Source: Pseudorhodoplanes sp049324435 (GTDB lineage: Bacteria; Pseudomonadota; Alphaproteobacteria; Rhizobiales; Xanthobacteraceae). From it: a DNA stretch of 64,000 nucleotides. The position numbers were made by a program, and so were the translations under genes. Shown here in pieces: positions 53,314-62,132 of the stretch. The notes beneath the pieces are model-generated. The model had not been told where the DNA came from. It worked only from the letters and a program-made list of their open reading frames with translations, and ran no database searches. The number at the start of each line of letters is the position of its first letter. Positions within the stretch are counted from its first letter, which is position 1. The stretch is taken from NCBI GenBank assembly GCA_049324435.1, contig JBMOOQ010000023.1, positions 9,254 through 73,253 on the forward strand, written 5' to 3'.

Positions 53314-53342
53314 GAGGCCGGCGATGAGCCGGCCTCTTTTTT
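53314..53342 (+). terminator. strong intrinsic terminator without an upstream gene
   Basis: Perfect 9-base stem GAGGCCGGC/GCCGGCCTC (53314-53322 with 53328-53336), loop GATGA, six T. On the minus strand the tail is A-free of U (AAAGC), so it does not serve the DUF1223 gene. Confidence 0.85.
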
Positions 53343-53368
53343 GTTGCGCTTGCGTTTGGGAGCGCGCG

Positions 53369-54112
53369 TCAGTGCAGCGACGCGGTAGCGGCGCCATACA
53401 CTCCGCCGGGCGCATCGGGCCGGCCAGCCTGCACGAGAATCGCCACGGCGTCGAACTTGCCCTTCGCCGAAATCTCGGACAGCGCCTTCGACAGAACGAG
53501 CTGCTCGCCCTTCCATTCGCCGAGCTTGATCCAGCCACGCACGACATTGGTATAGACGATTTTCTGGCCGCGATTCTCGCCGCGTCCGATCTCGACCGGC
53601 ACCGCCTTGGACAGCGGACATAACCAGACTTCGGCCGCCTGGGCCGGCGGCGTGCCGGCCGCGATCTCAACATTGACCTTGCCGTCGGCGATCGCAACCT
53701 TGACAGGAACCTGTGCCTTTTCACGCGCAGTTTTCACCGCGCGTTCGATCGCCTGCCTGTCGCTGCCGAGCACATGTGCCATGCCGTTGACCACCACCTG
53801 CGGCGTATAGACCGCGCGATCGCCGCGCACCCCGGCATAGGCGCGCTGCCGCTTGACGTGGCCCGGAAGCGCAAGCGTATCCTTCCAGCCCAGATAATCC
53901 CAATAATCGACCGACAGGCTGATCGGCAGCACCGAAGGATCCTTCGACAGCTCCGCGAGAAGCTTGTCGGCCGCCGGGCAGGACGAGCAACCCTGACTGG
54001 TGAACAGTTCGACCAAAACGCGCGATTCTGACGCCGCGGCCGGGCCCGCCACCGGTGCAATCCACGCCGCACAAACTGCAGCGATCATGGCAATGGAATT
54101 GCGTCGGCCCAT
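53369..54112 (-). CDS. DUF1223 exported thioredoxin-like protein
   Basis: 247 residues from the ATG at 54112; upstream in-frame starts give a basic unlikely extension. Signal peptide (hydrophobic about 7-27, ending AAAS), then VLVELFTSQGCSSCPAADKLLAEL with a CxxC pair (Cys42, Cys45), VDYWDYLGWKD and AVYTPQVVVNGMAHVLGSD, the standard DUF1223 pattern. It is probably a periplasmic redox protein; the partner is unknown. It lies downstream of acnA on the same strand. Confidence 0.92.
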   Translation of the reverse strand: MGRRNSIAMIAAVCAAWIAPVAGPAAASESRVLVELFTSQGCSSCPAADKLLAELSKDPSVLPISLSVDYWDYLGWKDTLALPGHVKRQRAYAGVRGDRAVYTPQVVVNGMAHVLGSDRQAIERAVKTAREKAQVPVKVAIADGKVNVEIAAGTPPAQAAEVWLCPLSKAVPVEIGRGENRGQKIVYTNVVRGWIKLGEWKGEQLVLSKALSEISAKGKFDAVAILVQAGRPDAPGGVYGAATASLH

Positions 54113-54273
54113 GGTCACTTTCTGGTTTCTTGTCCGGCTGGCGTCTTCGCCGGTGCGTGCCCCGCGATTTCGGATAGTGCAGGCGGTCACATAACCGGCC
54201 CCGTGGCCGACTGCCACTCAATTTGGAGTGACAGGTAAAGCAAGAATCTTGCGGACCGGTAACCTGAAATCAC

Positions 54274-54301
54274 GGACCGGCGCCGGAAAAGGCGCCGGTC
54301 C
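54274..54301 (-). terminator. long GC hairpin after acnA, weak or factor-assisted terminator
   Basis: 11-base stem GGACCGGCGCC/GGCGCCGGTCC (54274-54284 with 54291-54301) with loop GGAAAA on the plus strand, TTTTCC on the minus strand. The minus-strand tail is GTGATTTC, so U content is low. The core 18 bases are the same hairpin as at 21724-21741. Confidence 0.55.
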
Positions 54302-54308
54302 GGCTGCA

Positions 54309-57014
54309 TCAGGCCGCGAGTTGCCGCAATACGTATTGCAGAATGCCGCCATTCTTGAAGTATTCGAGTTCGTCGAGCGTATCGATCCGGCAAATCAGCG
54401 GCACATTTTTCTTTGTACCGTCTGCCATCGTAATTTCCGCCGTCAGCTTCTGCCGCGGACGCAAATCTGCAAGCCCGCGGATCGACACGGTCTCGCTGCC
54501 CTTCAGACCCAGCGTCTGCCAGGACGTGCCCTCCTCGAACACCAGCGGCAGCACGCCCATGCCGACCAGATTCGAGCGATGGATGCGTTCGAAGGATTGC
54601 GTAATCACCGCACGGATGCCGAGCAGGATCGTGCCCTTCGCCGCCCAGTCGCGCGACGAACCGGTGCCGTATTCCTTGCCCGCAAACACCACCAGCGGGA
54701 CCTTCTCCTGCTTGTAGCGCATCGCGGCGTCGTAGATCGGCATCTGCTCGCCATCGGGATAGTGAATTGTCACACCGCCTTCTACCCCCGGCACCATCTG
54801 GTTCTTGATGCGAATATTGGCGAAGGTGCCGCGCATCATGACTTCATGATTGCCGCGCCGCGTGCCGTACTGATTGAAGTCGACCGGCTTGACGTTGTGT
54901 TCGATCAGATACTTGCCGGCTGGCGAGGCCTGCTTGATCGAGCCGGCCGGAGAGATGTGGTCTGTCGTAATCGAATCCAGGAACAGCCCGAGGATGCGTG
55001 CATTCTCGATATCGGATGGCGGCGTCGGGCGCGGCTGCATGCCGACGAAATACGGCGGATTCTGCACATAGGTCGAATTGCTGTCCCATGCATAAGTCAG
55101 CCCGCCGGTGACGTCGATCTTGCGCCAGTTGGCGTCGCCCTTGAACACGTTTGCGTATTTCTTGGCGAACACTTTCTTCGTGACATTCTTGCGAATGAAG
55201 GCGTCGATTTCCTTGGTGGTCGGCCAGATATCCTTCAGCATCACCTTCTTGCCGGCCTTGTCGAAGCCGATCGGCTCCTTCGAAAGATCCTTCTGCATCG
55301 TGCCGGCGATGGCATAAGCCACGACCAGCGGCGGCGAGGCGAGATAATTCGCACGCACATCCGCATTCACGCGCCCCTCGAAATTGCGGTTGCCCGACAG
55401 GACGGCCGCCGCCACGAGATCGTTATCGTTGATGGTCTTCGAAATCTCCTCCGGCAGCGGTCCTGAATTGCCGATGCAGGTCGTGCAACCATAGCCGACG
55501 AGATTGAAGCCGAGTTTGTCGAGATCCTTCTGCAGACCGGATGCGGCCAGATACTCGCCGACCACCTGCGAGCCTGGCGCCAGCGAGGTCTTCACCCACG
55601 GCTTCGATGTCAGCCCCTTGGCCGCCGCCTTGCGGGCGAGAAGCCCGGCGCCGATCATCACGCTCGGATTGGACGTGTTGGTGCAGGAGGTGATCGCGGC
55701 AATCACCACATCGCCGTGACCGAGATCGTGGTCGCGCCCCGGAACCGGCACGCGCTTGTCGAGCTCGCCGGCCTTCTTGAATTCCTTGTCCATGGCCGCG
55801 GCGAATTCGGCCTTCACCGACTTCAGCGGCACGCGGTCCTGCGGCCGCTTCGGACCCGCCAGCGAGGGCTCGACCTTGCCGAGATCGAGCTTGAGGACAT
55901 CGGTAAAGACGGGGTCCTTGGTGGACGCAGTCAGATACATGCCCTGCGCCTTCGCATAGGCCGCCACCAGCTTGACGCGGTCCTCCTTGCGGTTGGTGTC
56001 GCGCAGATATTTGACGGTCTGCTCGTCGACCGGGAAGAAGCCGCAGGTCGCACCGTATTCCGGCGCCATATTGCCGATGGTCGCGCGATCGGCGATCGAC
56101 AGATCGAGCACGCCGGGCCCGAAGAATTCCACGAACTTGCCGACCACGCCGCGCTTGCGCAGCATCTCGACCACGGTGAGCACGAGGTCGGTCGCGGTGA
56201 CGCCTTCCTTGAGCTTGCCGGTCAGCCTGAAGCCGATCACCTCGGGCAGCAGCATCGAGAGCGGCTGTCCGAGCATCGCGGCTTCGGCCTCGATGCCACC
56301 GACGCCCCAGCCGAGCACGGCCATGCCGTTGACCATCGTGGTGTGGGAATCGGTGCCAACCAGCGTGTCGGGATAGGCGATCTCCGCCGAGACCTGTTTG
56401 CCGTTGACCTTCACCTTGGCCTTCTTGCCGGTCCACACCGCCTGCGAAAGATATTCGAGATTGACCTGATGGCAGATGCCGGTGCCGGGCGGCACCACGC
56501 GGAAATTGTCAAACGCCTTCTGCGCCCATTTCAGGAATTTGTAGCGTTCCTGATTCTGCTTGTATTCTTCCTCGACGTTCAGCTTGAACGCGGCATTGTT
56601 GCCGAAATAATTCACGATCACCGAGTGGTCGATGACGAGATCGACCGGCACCAGCGGGTTGATCTTCTTCGGGTCGCCGCCAAGCACTTTCATGGCGTCG
56701 CGCATCGCGGCGAGGTCGACCACCGCCGGCACCCCGGTGAAGTCCTGCATCAGAACGCGCGCCGGACGGAAAGCGATTTCGCGATCCGAGGACTTGGTCT
56801 TGAGCCAGGCCGCCACCGCAAGGATATCGTCCTTCGTAACAGTGCGCCCATCCTCGTTGCGCAGGAGGTTTTCCAGAAGGACCTTCATCGAGAAAGGCAG
56901 CCGGGAAATCCCCTTCAGACCGTTTTTCTCTGCCACCGGCAGGCTGTAATAGGCGTAGGTCTTGGCGCCGACCTTGAGGGTGCGGCAGCAGTTGAAACTG
57001 TCGAGCGAGGTCAT
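54309..57014 (-). CDS. acnA: aconitate hydratase A
   Basis: 4Fe-4S enzyme that converts citrate to isocitrate, 901 residues from the ATG at 57014 (MTSLDSFNCCRTLKVG); an upstream in-frame ATG gives an unlikely extension. Cluster cysteines are in ITSCTNTSNPSVM and GYGCTTCIGNSGPL. Other motifs are VGTDSHTTMVNGMAVLGWGVGGIEAEAAMLGQ, and in the swivel domain GKEYGTGSSRDWAAKG. The IRP1/AcnA type rather than AcnB. It is divergent from ccmA, an arrangement common in Rhizobiales. Confidence 0.98.
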   Translation of the reverse strand: MTSLDSFNCCRTLKVGAKTYAYYSLPVAEKNGLKGISRLPFSMKVLLENLLRNEDGRTVTKDDILAVAAWLKTKSSDREIAFRPARVLMQDFTGVPAVVDLAAMRDAMKVLGGDPKKINPLVPVDLVIDHSVIVNYFGNNAAFKLNVEEEYKQNQERYKFLKWAQKAFDNFRVVPPGTGICHQVNLEYLSQAVWTGKKAKVKVNGKQVSAEIAYPDTLVGTDSHTTMVNGMAVLGWGVGGIEAEAAMLGQPLSMLLPEVIGFRLTGKLKEGVTATDLVLTVVEMLRKRGVVGKFVEFFGPGVLDLSIADRATIGNMAPEYGATCGFFPVDEQTVKYLRDTNRKEDRVKLVAAYAKAQGMYLTASTKDPVFTDVLKLDLGKVEPSLAGPKRPQDRVPLKSVKAEFAAAMDKEFKKAGELDKRVPVPGRDHDLGHGDVVIAAITSCTNTSNPSVMIGAGLLARKAAAKGLTSKPWVKTSLAPGSQVVGEYLAASGLQKDLDKLGFNLVGYGCTTCIGNSGPLPEEISKTINDNDLVAAAVLSGNRNFEGRVNADVRANYLASPPLVVAYAIAGTMQKDLSKEPIGFDKAGKKVMLKDIWPTTKEIDAFIRKNVTKKVFAKKYANVFKGDANWRKIDVTGGLTYAWDSNSTYVQNPPYFVGMQPRPTPPSDIENARILGLFLDSITTDHISPAGSIKQASPAGKYLIEHNVKPVDFNQYGTRRGNHEVMMRGTFANIRIKNQMVPGVEGGVTIHYPDGEQMPIYDAAMRYKQEKVPLVVFAGKEYGTGSSRDWAAKGTILLGIRAVITQSFERIHRSNLVGMGVLPLVFEEGTSWQTLGLKGSETVSIRGLADLRPRQKLTAEITMADGTKKNVPLICRIDTLDELEYFKNGGILQYVLRQLAA

Positions 57015-57237
57015 GGATTTCGTCTTCCGTTTGCCTTCCGGCCCTCGCGAATCCAGGCTAACGTGTTGGGAACACGAAGCTTTTCCGAGCACCGCCGGCG
57101 CGGTCTCAGGGGTTGGCGAGAAGCGATCTAATCTGCGGGCTTATAAATTCTTTTTCCGCGATCTGCCATATGAACCAAAGGCTTCAACAACGTGTCCGCT
57201 CGCCTTTAACGCCGCCGCAACGCAAGGCATCGCATAA

Positions 57238-57852
57238 GTGACTGATACGCTGACCCTTTCAGGGCGTGATCTGAGCTGCGAGCGGGGCGGACGTTCGATT
57301 TTCGAAGGGCTCGGATTTTCGGTCGCAAGCGGCGAAGCCCTGCTCGTCACCGGCCGGAACGGTGCAGGCAAATCCTCGCTGCTGCGCATGATCGCCGGAC
57401 TGCTGCGCATTGCAGGCGGCACCCTGGCGCTGCAGGGCGGCGACCCGGATCGCAGCATCGGCGAGCAGGCACATTATCTCGGGCATAGCGACGCCCTGAA
57501 GCCATCGCTGACGGTGGAGGAGAACCTTGCCTTCTGGACCGCCTGGCTCGGCGGGACCGGCGCACCGCACGACGCCCTCGCCGCGGTCGGGCTCGAATCG
57601 CTGATCGGATTGCCGGCCGCCTATCTTTCAGCAGGACAGAAACGGCGCCTTTCGATCGCGCGCCTGATCGCGGCAAAGCGCCCGCTCTGGCTGCTCGACG
57701 AGCCGACGTCGGCGCTCGACACCGCCTCCCAGGGCATGCTGCTCGGCCTCATGCGTGCGCATCTTGCCGGCGGCGGTATCATCGTCGCAGCGACGCATCT
57801 GCCGCTCGGCCTCGACGATGCGCGCGAGATTAAGCTGGAGCGCGCATCATGA
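57238..57852 (+). CDS. ccmA: cytochrome c maturation ABC transporter ATP-binding protein CcmA
   Basis: ATPase of the CcmABCD complex that releases holo-CcmE for haem delivery. 204 residues from a GTG start. Walker A VTGRNGAGKSSLLRMIAGLL, signature LSAGQKRRLSIARLI, Walker B LWLLDEPTSALD and switch His in ATHLPL. It overlaps ccmB by 4 bases. The following order ccmB-ccmC-ccmD-ccmG confirms identity; ccmE, ccmF and ccmH are not in the window. Confidence 0.97.
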   Translation: MTDTLTLSGRDLSCERGGRSIFEGLGFSVASGEALLVTGRNGAGKSSLLRMIAGLLRIAGGTLALQGGDPDRSIGEQAHYLGHSDALKPSLTVEENLAFWTAWLGGTGAPHDALAAVGLESLIGLPAAYLSAGQKRRLSIARLIAAKRPLWLLDEPTSALDTASQGMLLGLMRAHLAGGGIIVAATHLPLGLDDAREIKLERAS

Positions 57853-58517
57853 TGGCGCTCCTGGCCCTGTTCCTGCGCGACATCCGGATCGCGATCCGTG
57901 TCGGCGGCGGCGCGCTGATCGGCGTCCTGTTCTTCATGTCGGTGGTGACCCTGATTCCGTTCGCGATCGGGCCGGATCTCGCGCTCCTGCAGCGCATCGG
58001 ACCGGCGATTCTCTGGCTCGGCGCATTGCTCGCGAGCCTCCTTGCACTCGACCGCCTGCTCGCCGCCGACCAGGAGGACGGCTCGCTCGATCTGCTTGTC
58101 ATGGGGACGGCACCGCTCGAACTCGCGGTGGCGGTGAAGGCGCTCGCCCACTGGCTCACCACTGCGCTGCCACTGATTCTGGTCACGCCATTGCTGGCGC
58201 TGTTTCTCAATCTCGACCTGACGGCGACCGCAGCGGTCGCAGCGACCCTTCTCGCCGGAACCCCGGCCCTGACCTTCATCGGACTGATCGGCGCCGGCCT
58301 GACGGTCACGCTCCGCCGTGGGGGCCTCCTCCTGCCGGTACTGATCCTGCCGCTTGCGGTCCCGGTGCTGATCTTCGGCGTGTCGGCATCGAACGCTGCA
58401 GTGATCGGGCCGGTGCCGTTCGGCACGCCCTTCACCATCCTCTGCGCCCTGTCCTTGATGTCGCTGGTGATCGGGCCTTTTGCCGCAGCCGCGGCGCTTC
58501 GGGCAGGACAGGAATAG
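57849..58517 (+). CDS. ccmB: haem exporter membrane protein CcmB
   Basis: Inner-membrane permease subunit of CcmABCD, 222 residues, six predicted helices. Family motifs include LALFLRDIRIAIRVGGG, FFMSVVTLIPFAIGPD, DRLLAADQEDGSLDLL and LLPVLILPLAVPVLIFG. It is translationally coupled to ccmA (ATGA). An 120-base spacer with no clear feature separates it from ccmC. Confidence 0.97.
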   Translation: MMALLALFLRDIRIAIRVGGGALIGVLFFMSVVTLIPFAIGPDLALLQRIGPAILWLGALLASLLALDRLLAADQEDGSLDLLVMGTAPLELAVAVKALAHWLTTALPLILVTPLLALFLNLDLTATAAVAATLLAGTPALTFIGLIGAGLTVTLRRGGLLLPVLILPLAVPVLIFGVSASNAAVIGPVPFGTPFTILCALSLMSLVIGPFAAAAALRAGQE

Positions 58518-58637
58518 ATCACGAATCCGTGTACCGCGGCCGCGGACGGCCGGGCCGGTGCGACACAGGATGGAGATGTCCGCCATTCCGGGCGGATTGG
58601 ATTGTGTATAAATAGCGGACCATCAGCGGCGAACCTC

Positions 58638-59372
58638 ATGGCCCTCATCGATCTCGCCAACCCGACCCGCTTCCTGTCGCTGTCCGGGCGTATCCTGCCC
58701 TGGCTCGCGGCGGCGACGGCACTGTGCTTCGCCTGGGGCTTCTGGCTCGCGGCCGGGGCGCCGGACGACTATCAGCAGGGCGCGACCGTTAAGATCATGT
58801 TCATCCACGTGCCGTCGGCCTGGCTGGCGATGATGGGCTGGACGGTGATGACAATCGCCGCCCTCGGCACGCTGGTCTGGCGCCATCCGCTCGCCGACAT
58901 GGCCGGCAAGGCCGCAGCCCCGATCGGCGCCGCCTTCACGCTGATCTGCCTGATCACCGGCTCGCTCTGGGGCCGGCCAATGTGGGGCACCTACTGGGTC
59001 TGGGACGCGCGGCTGACCTCGGTGTTCGTGCTGTTCCTGATGTATCTCGGCGTGATCGTGCTCTGGCGCACCATCGACGATCCAACCCGCGCCGGACGCG
59101 CCGCCGCCATTCTCACATTGGTCGGCGCCATCAACATCCCGATCATCAAATTTTCGGTCGATTGGTGGAACACGCTGCACCAGCCTGCATCGGTGGTGAA
59201 GATGGGCGGCCCTGCGATCCATTCCAGCATCCTCATTCCGCTGCTGGTGATGGCCCTCGCATTCACGCTCTTGTTCTTCACGCTGCATCTCGCTGCCATG
59301 CGCAACGAAATTCTCAAGCGCCGCGTCCGCTCCATGCAATTGCTGCAGGCGGAAGCAGCCCCCGGCCGCTAA
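58638..59372 (+). CDS. ccmC: haem exporter protein CcmC
   Basis: Membrane protein that loads haem onto CcmE, 244 residues from the ATG at 58638 (MALIDLANPTRFLSLSGR). Six helices, and the haem-binding WWD domain WGRPMWGTYWVWDARLTS with flanking His residues in FIHVPSAWLAMMGW and WWNTLHQPASV. An upstream in-frame GTG at 58602 would add 12 residues. No strong Shine-Dalgarno is seen. Confidence 0.97.
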   Translation: MALIDLANPTRFLSLSGRILPWLAAATALCFAWGFWLAAGAPDDYQQGATVKIMFIHVPSAWLAMMGWTVMTIAALGTLVWRHPLADMAGKAAAPIGAAFTLICLITGSLWGRPMWGTYWVWDARLTSVFVLFLMYLGVIVLWRTIDDPTRAGRAAAILTLVGAINIPIIKFSVDWWNTLHQPASVVKMGGPAIHSSILIPLLVMALAFTLLFFTLHLAAMRNEILKRRVRSMQLLQAEAAPGR

Positions 59373-59375
59373 CGG

Positions 59376-59603
59376 ATGCCTCACATGGATCTCGGACCGC
59401 ACGCCACTTTCATCATCGCATCCTATGCCGCGAGCGGCATCATCCTTGCGCTGCTGATCGGCTGGATCGTGGCCGAGAACCGCGCGCTGAAGCGCAGGCT
59501 GGCCGATTTCGAAGCGCGCGGCATCACGCGCCGGTCCGAGGAGCGCAAGGCCGCGCCGCGCAAATCCGGCGCCAACAAGTCCGAAGCGCATTCGCTCGCA
59601 TGA
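59376..59603 (+). CDS. ccmD: haem exporter protein CcmD
   Basis: Small single-pass membrane subunit that stabilises CcmABC and releases holo-CcmE. 75 residues: LGPHATFIIASYAASGIILALLIGWIVAENRALKRRL contains the membrane helix (about 10-33), followed by a basic cytoplasmic tail that is longer than in many CcmD proteins. A second in-frame ATG lies three codons later. It overlaps ccmG by 4 bases. Confidence 0.93.
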   Translation: MPHMDLGPHATFIIASYAASGIILALLIGWIVAENRALKRRLADFEARGITRRSEERKAAPRKSGANKSEAHSLA

Positions 59604-60193
59604 GCATGGCCACCGAAACATCCGGCGGCAGCCTGCGCCGCAAATTGCTGGTTGCGCTGCCGCTGATCGTGTTTCTCGCGCTGGCGGCGCTGTTCCTGTA
59701 CCGGCTCGGCGCGGGCGACCCGTCGCGCATTCCCTCCGCCTTGATCGGACGCGAAGCGCCGCGTGGCGATCTCCCGCCGGTGCTGGGGCTGGTCGCGGAC
59801 GGCAAGCCAGTGCCAGGGCTCAACAGTGCCGACTTCCAGGGCAACGTCACGCTGGTGAATGTGTGGGCCTCGTGGTGCGTGCCGTGCCACGACGAGGTGC
59901 CGCAGCTCGAACAGCTCGCCAAGGACAAGCGCATCCGCCTGGTCGGCATCAACTACAAGGACCAGCCCGACAATGCGCGGCGATTTATCGGGCGCTACGG
60001 CAATCCGTTCGCCGCGGTCGGCGCCGATCCGAACGGACGCGCCGCGATCGAATGGGGCGTGTATGGTGTGCCGGAGACCTTCATTGTCGGTCGCGACGGC
60101 CGCATCGCCTACAAGCTGGTCGGTCCGATCACCGAACAGAATTTGAAAACCGCGGTCATGCCCGCAATCGAGAAGGCGCTGGCGGGGAAGTGA
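59600..60193 (+). CDS. ccmG: thiol:disulfide interchange protein CcmG/DsbE
   Basis: Membrane-anchored periplasmic thioredoxin that reduces apocytochrome c or CcmH. 197 residues with an N-terminal anchor (about 15-37), the active site WASWCVPCHDE (Cys93, Cys96), and CcmG-specific GINYKDQPDNARRFIGRYGNPF and the cis-Pro segment YGVPETF. Its start overlaps the ccmD stop (ATGA); a second ATG two codons later is possible. Last gene of the ccm operon here. Confidence 0.97.
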   Translation: MSMATETSGGSLRRKLLVALPLIVFLALAALFLYRLGAGDPSRIPSALIGREAPRGDLPPVLGLVADGKPVPGLNSADFQGNVTLVNVWASWCVPCHDEVPQLEQLAKDKRIRLVGINYKDQPDNARRFIGRYGNPFAAVGADPNGRAAIEWGVYGVPETFIVGRDGRIAYKLVGPITEQNLKTAVMPAIEKALAGK

Positions 60194-60239
60194 TCCTGCT
60201 GTTGCGCATAGCCGCTCTCGCTGCAAACATAATCGCGCA

Positions 60240-61409
60240 ATGCAGCGCGGCTTCATTCGTGACAATCTTGAGCGGTCCCTGCGCGACGCCTTCAATGCGC
60301 CGCAGCTTCGCGTTCTCGACCTGACCGGCAGCCGTCCGGCCGCCGATCTTGCGCGCGAACCCTGGATTCCGGTGAAATACGGCGCAATGGGGCCGGACGA
60401 CTGGGCCGGCATCGTACCGGCGCGCGTCACCTACCAGCGGACGCCCGGCACCGGGGCCGAAATCCTGAACTTGATCGTCAAAGTCAACCCGCGACAGGGG
60501 CTCGCACGCACCCTGATCCCATGGATTGTCGAAACCAGAGGTATCGCGCTCGACCGGCCCTACTGGATGTACCGGTCAGCCGCCGAGAGCGACCATACCG
60601 CCCCGCGCGAGCAGCATATCTATGCGCTGGCCAAATCAACGCCTGCCCTGCGCCGCGTCCTTCCGCGATGTTACGGCATGGCAACGAATGCGCAGACCGG
60701 AGAGCACGCCGTTTTTCTCGAAGATGTCGAGCATGCGGCGCGGCTTGACGCGAGCGGTGCAACCGGCGACTGGCCGACGGATGCCGTCGATGCCGCGCTG
60801 TCCGCTGCTGCGGACTGGCAAAAGGCGTTCTGGAATGCCGGTCCCGCCGAATTGCCTTTTGCCGCACCGCGTCTGAACACCGCGGATATGGTTGCGGACG
60901 CTCCGCTCTGGCGCGGTATTCTGGACGATGCCCGCAAACGCTTTCCGGCCATCATGACCAATGACGTCTGGCGCCGCCGGCATCGGCTGATCGATACGAT
61001 GCAGACATGGCACAGCGTGAAGGATCAGATTCCGTCAACGCTCGCGCATAACGACTTCAACCAGCGCAATGTGGGATTGCGGCCGGAGATTCTGGTGCTC
61101 GATTGGGAACTTGCCGAGCTCAACACCGCGCATCGCGATATCGTAGAAATGCTGACATTCGCGCTTCCGACATCTGCCGGCCGCGAACGAATCGACTCTC
61201 ATCTGGAGCGGCACCGCCTCGCTCTTGCAAATGCCGGGATAACGCAGGGTACTGACCGGGATGCCTGGATGGAGGGCTTCCGCTGCGAGTTGAAGGTCGA
61301 AGCCATCAATCGGATCGGCCTGCAATTCGTATTCGGCGCCGCGTTTCCGCTGGCCTATCTTGAACGCATCAACGCCACTATCGAGCATCTGCTCGACCTT
61401 TACCGATAG
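60240..61409 (+). CDS. APH-like phosphotransferase of unknown substrate
   Basis: 389 residues with an aminoglycoside-phosphotransferase/choline-kinase fold in its second half: catalytic loop LAHNDFNQRNVGL (HxDxxxxN, about 268-276), then the metal-binding Asp in LVLDWELAELNTAHRDI. The N-terminal part holds a possible nucleotide lobe (AEILNLIVKVNP with Lys) and YWMYRSAAESDHTAPREQHIYALAKSTPAL. Not recognised as a known resistance enzyme, and housekeeping members phosphorylate metabolites or lipids. It begins 46 bases after ccmG on the same strand. Confidence 0.8.
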   Translation: MQRGFIRDNLERSLRDAFNAPQLRVLDLTGSRPAADLAREPWIPVKYGAMGPDDWAGIVPARVTYQRTPGTGAEILNLIVKVNPRQGLARTLIPWIVETRGIALDRPYWMYRSAAESDHTAPREQHIYALAKSTPALRRVLPRCYGMATNAQTGEHAVFLEDVEHAARLDASGATGDWPTDAVDAALSAAADWQKAFWNAGPAELPFAAPRLNTADMVADAPLWRGILDDARKRFPAIMTNDVWRRRHRLIDTMQTWHSVKDQIPSTLAHNDFNQRNVGLRPEILVLDWELAELNTAHRDIVEMLTFALPTSAGRERIDSHLERHRLALANAGITQGTDRDAWMEGFRCELKVEAINRIGLQFVFGAAFPLAYLERINATIEHLLDLYR

Positions 61410-61505
61410 ACACGATCAGCAGGTTTGCGGCGGCGGACGCCGGGGCCGGCAGGTCCGTCCGCCGGCGCGCACCTGCATGATGCGCGCAGCCTCATCGCTT
61501 TCGCC

Positions 61506-62078
61506 TCAGCCCTGCGCCTCGTCCGGCTTCGCCGCATATTTCTGCAGCACGGGAAATTGCGCCAGCGCAAAAATGAAGGTCAGCGGCACGAAGCCGAAGG
61601 TCTTGAATGCGACCCAGAAGTCCGTGCTTTGCGTCCGCCAGACGATTTCATTGACGATCGCCATCGCGACGAAGAACGCGATCCAGCGGACGGTGAGAAT
61701 GCGCCAGCCCTCCTCGGTGAGATGAAAAACCGAATCGAACGCAATCTCCAGAAACGGTTTTTTCAGGATCACGCCGGCGCCGAGCACCACAGCGAACAAA
61801 AGATAGATGATCGTGGTTTTCATCTTCACGAACACATCGTTCTGCAGAACGATGGTGAGCGTGCCGAACACCACGACGATGAAGGCCGTTACCAGCGTCA
61901 TCACCGGGAAGCGCCTGATCAGCGCATAGGAAATCAGGATTGCGATCACCACCGCAGCCATGAATACACCGGTGGCCCAGAATATTCCGGCGCGGCCGTT
62001 CACGATGAAGAACAGGATCAGCGGGCCGAAATCGAGTGCGAGTTTCACGAACGGATTGAGCTGGGCCTTTTCGGTCAT
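61506..62078 (-). CDS. yciB: inner-membrane septation protein A (YciB/IspZ family)
   Basis: 190 residues, five predicted membrane helices: LDFGPLILFFIVNGRAGIFWATGVFMAA, VVFGTLTIVLQNDVFVKMKTTIIYLLFAVVLG and WRILTVRWIAFFVAMAIVNEIVWR. AGAGG precedes the ATG. Linked to cell-envelope synthesis and division in enterics. It follows ftsY on the minus strand, 54 bases apart, the usual rhizobial order. Confidence 0.95.
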   Translation of the reverse strand: MTEKAQLNPFVKLALDFGPLILFFIVNGRAGIFWATGVFMAAVVIAILISYALIRRFPVMTLVTAFIVVVFGTLTIVLQNDVFVKMKTTIIYLLFAVVLGAGVILKKPFLEIAFDSVFHLTEEGWRILTVRWIAFFVAMAIVNEIVWRTQSTDFWVAFKTFGFVPLTFIFALAQFPVLQKYAAKPDEAQG

Positions 62079-62132
62079 CGTGAGCCTCTCACAGCCAATG
62101 CACGGAATGACGAACGCCGCGGAGCATCGCGA

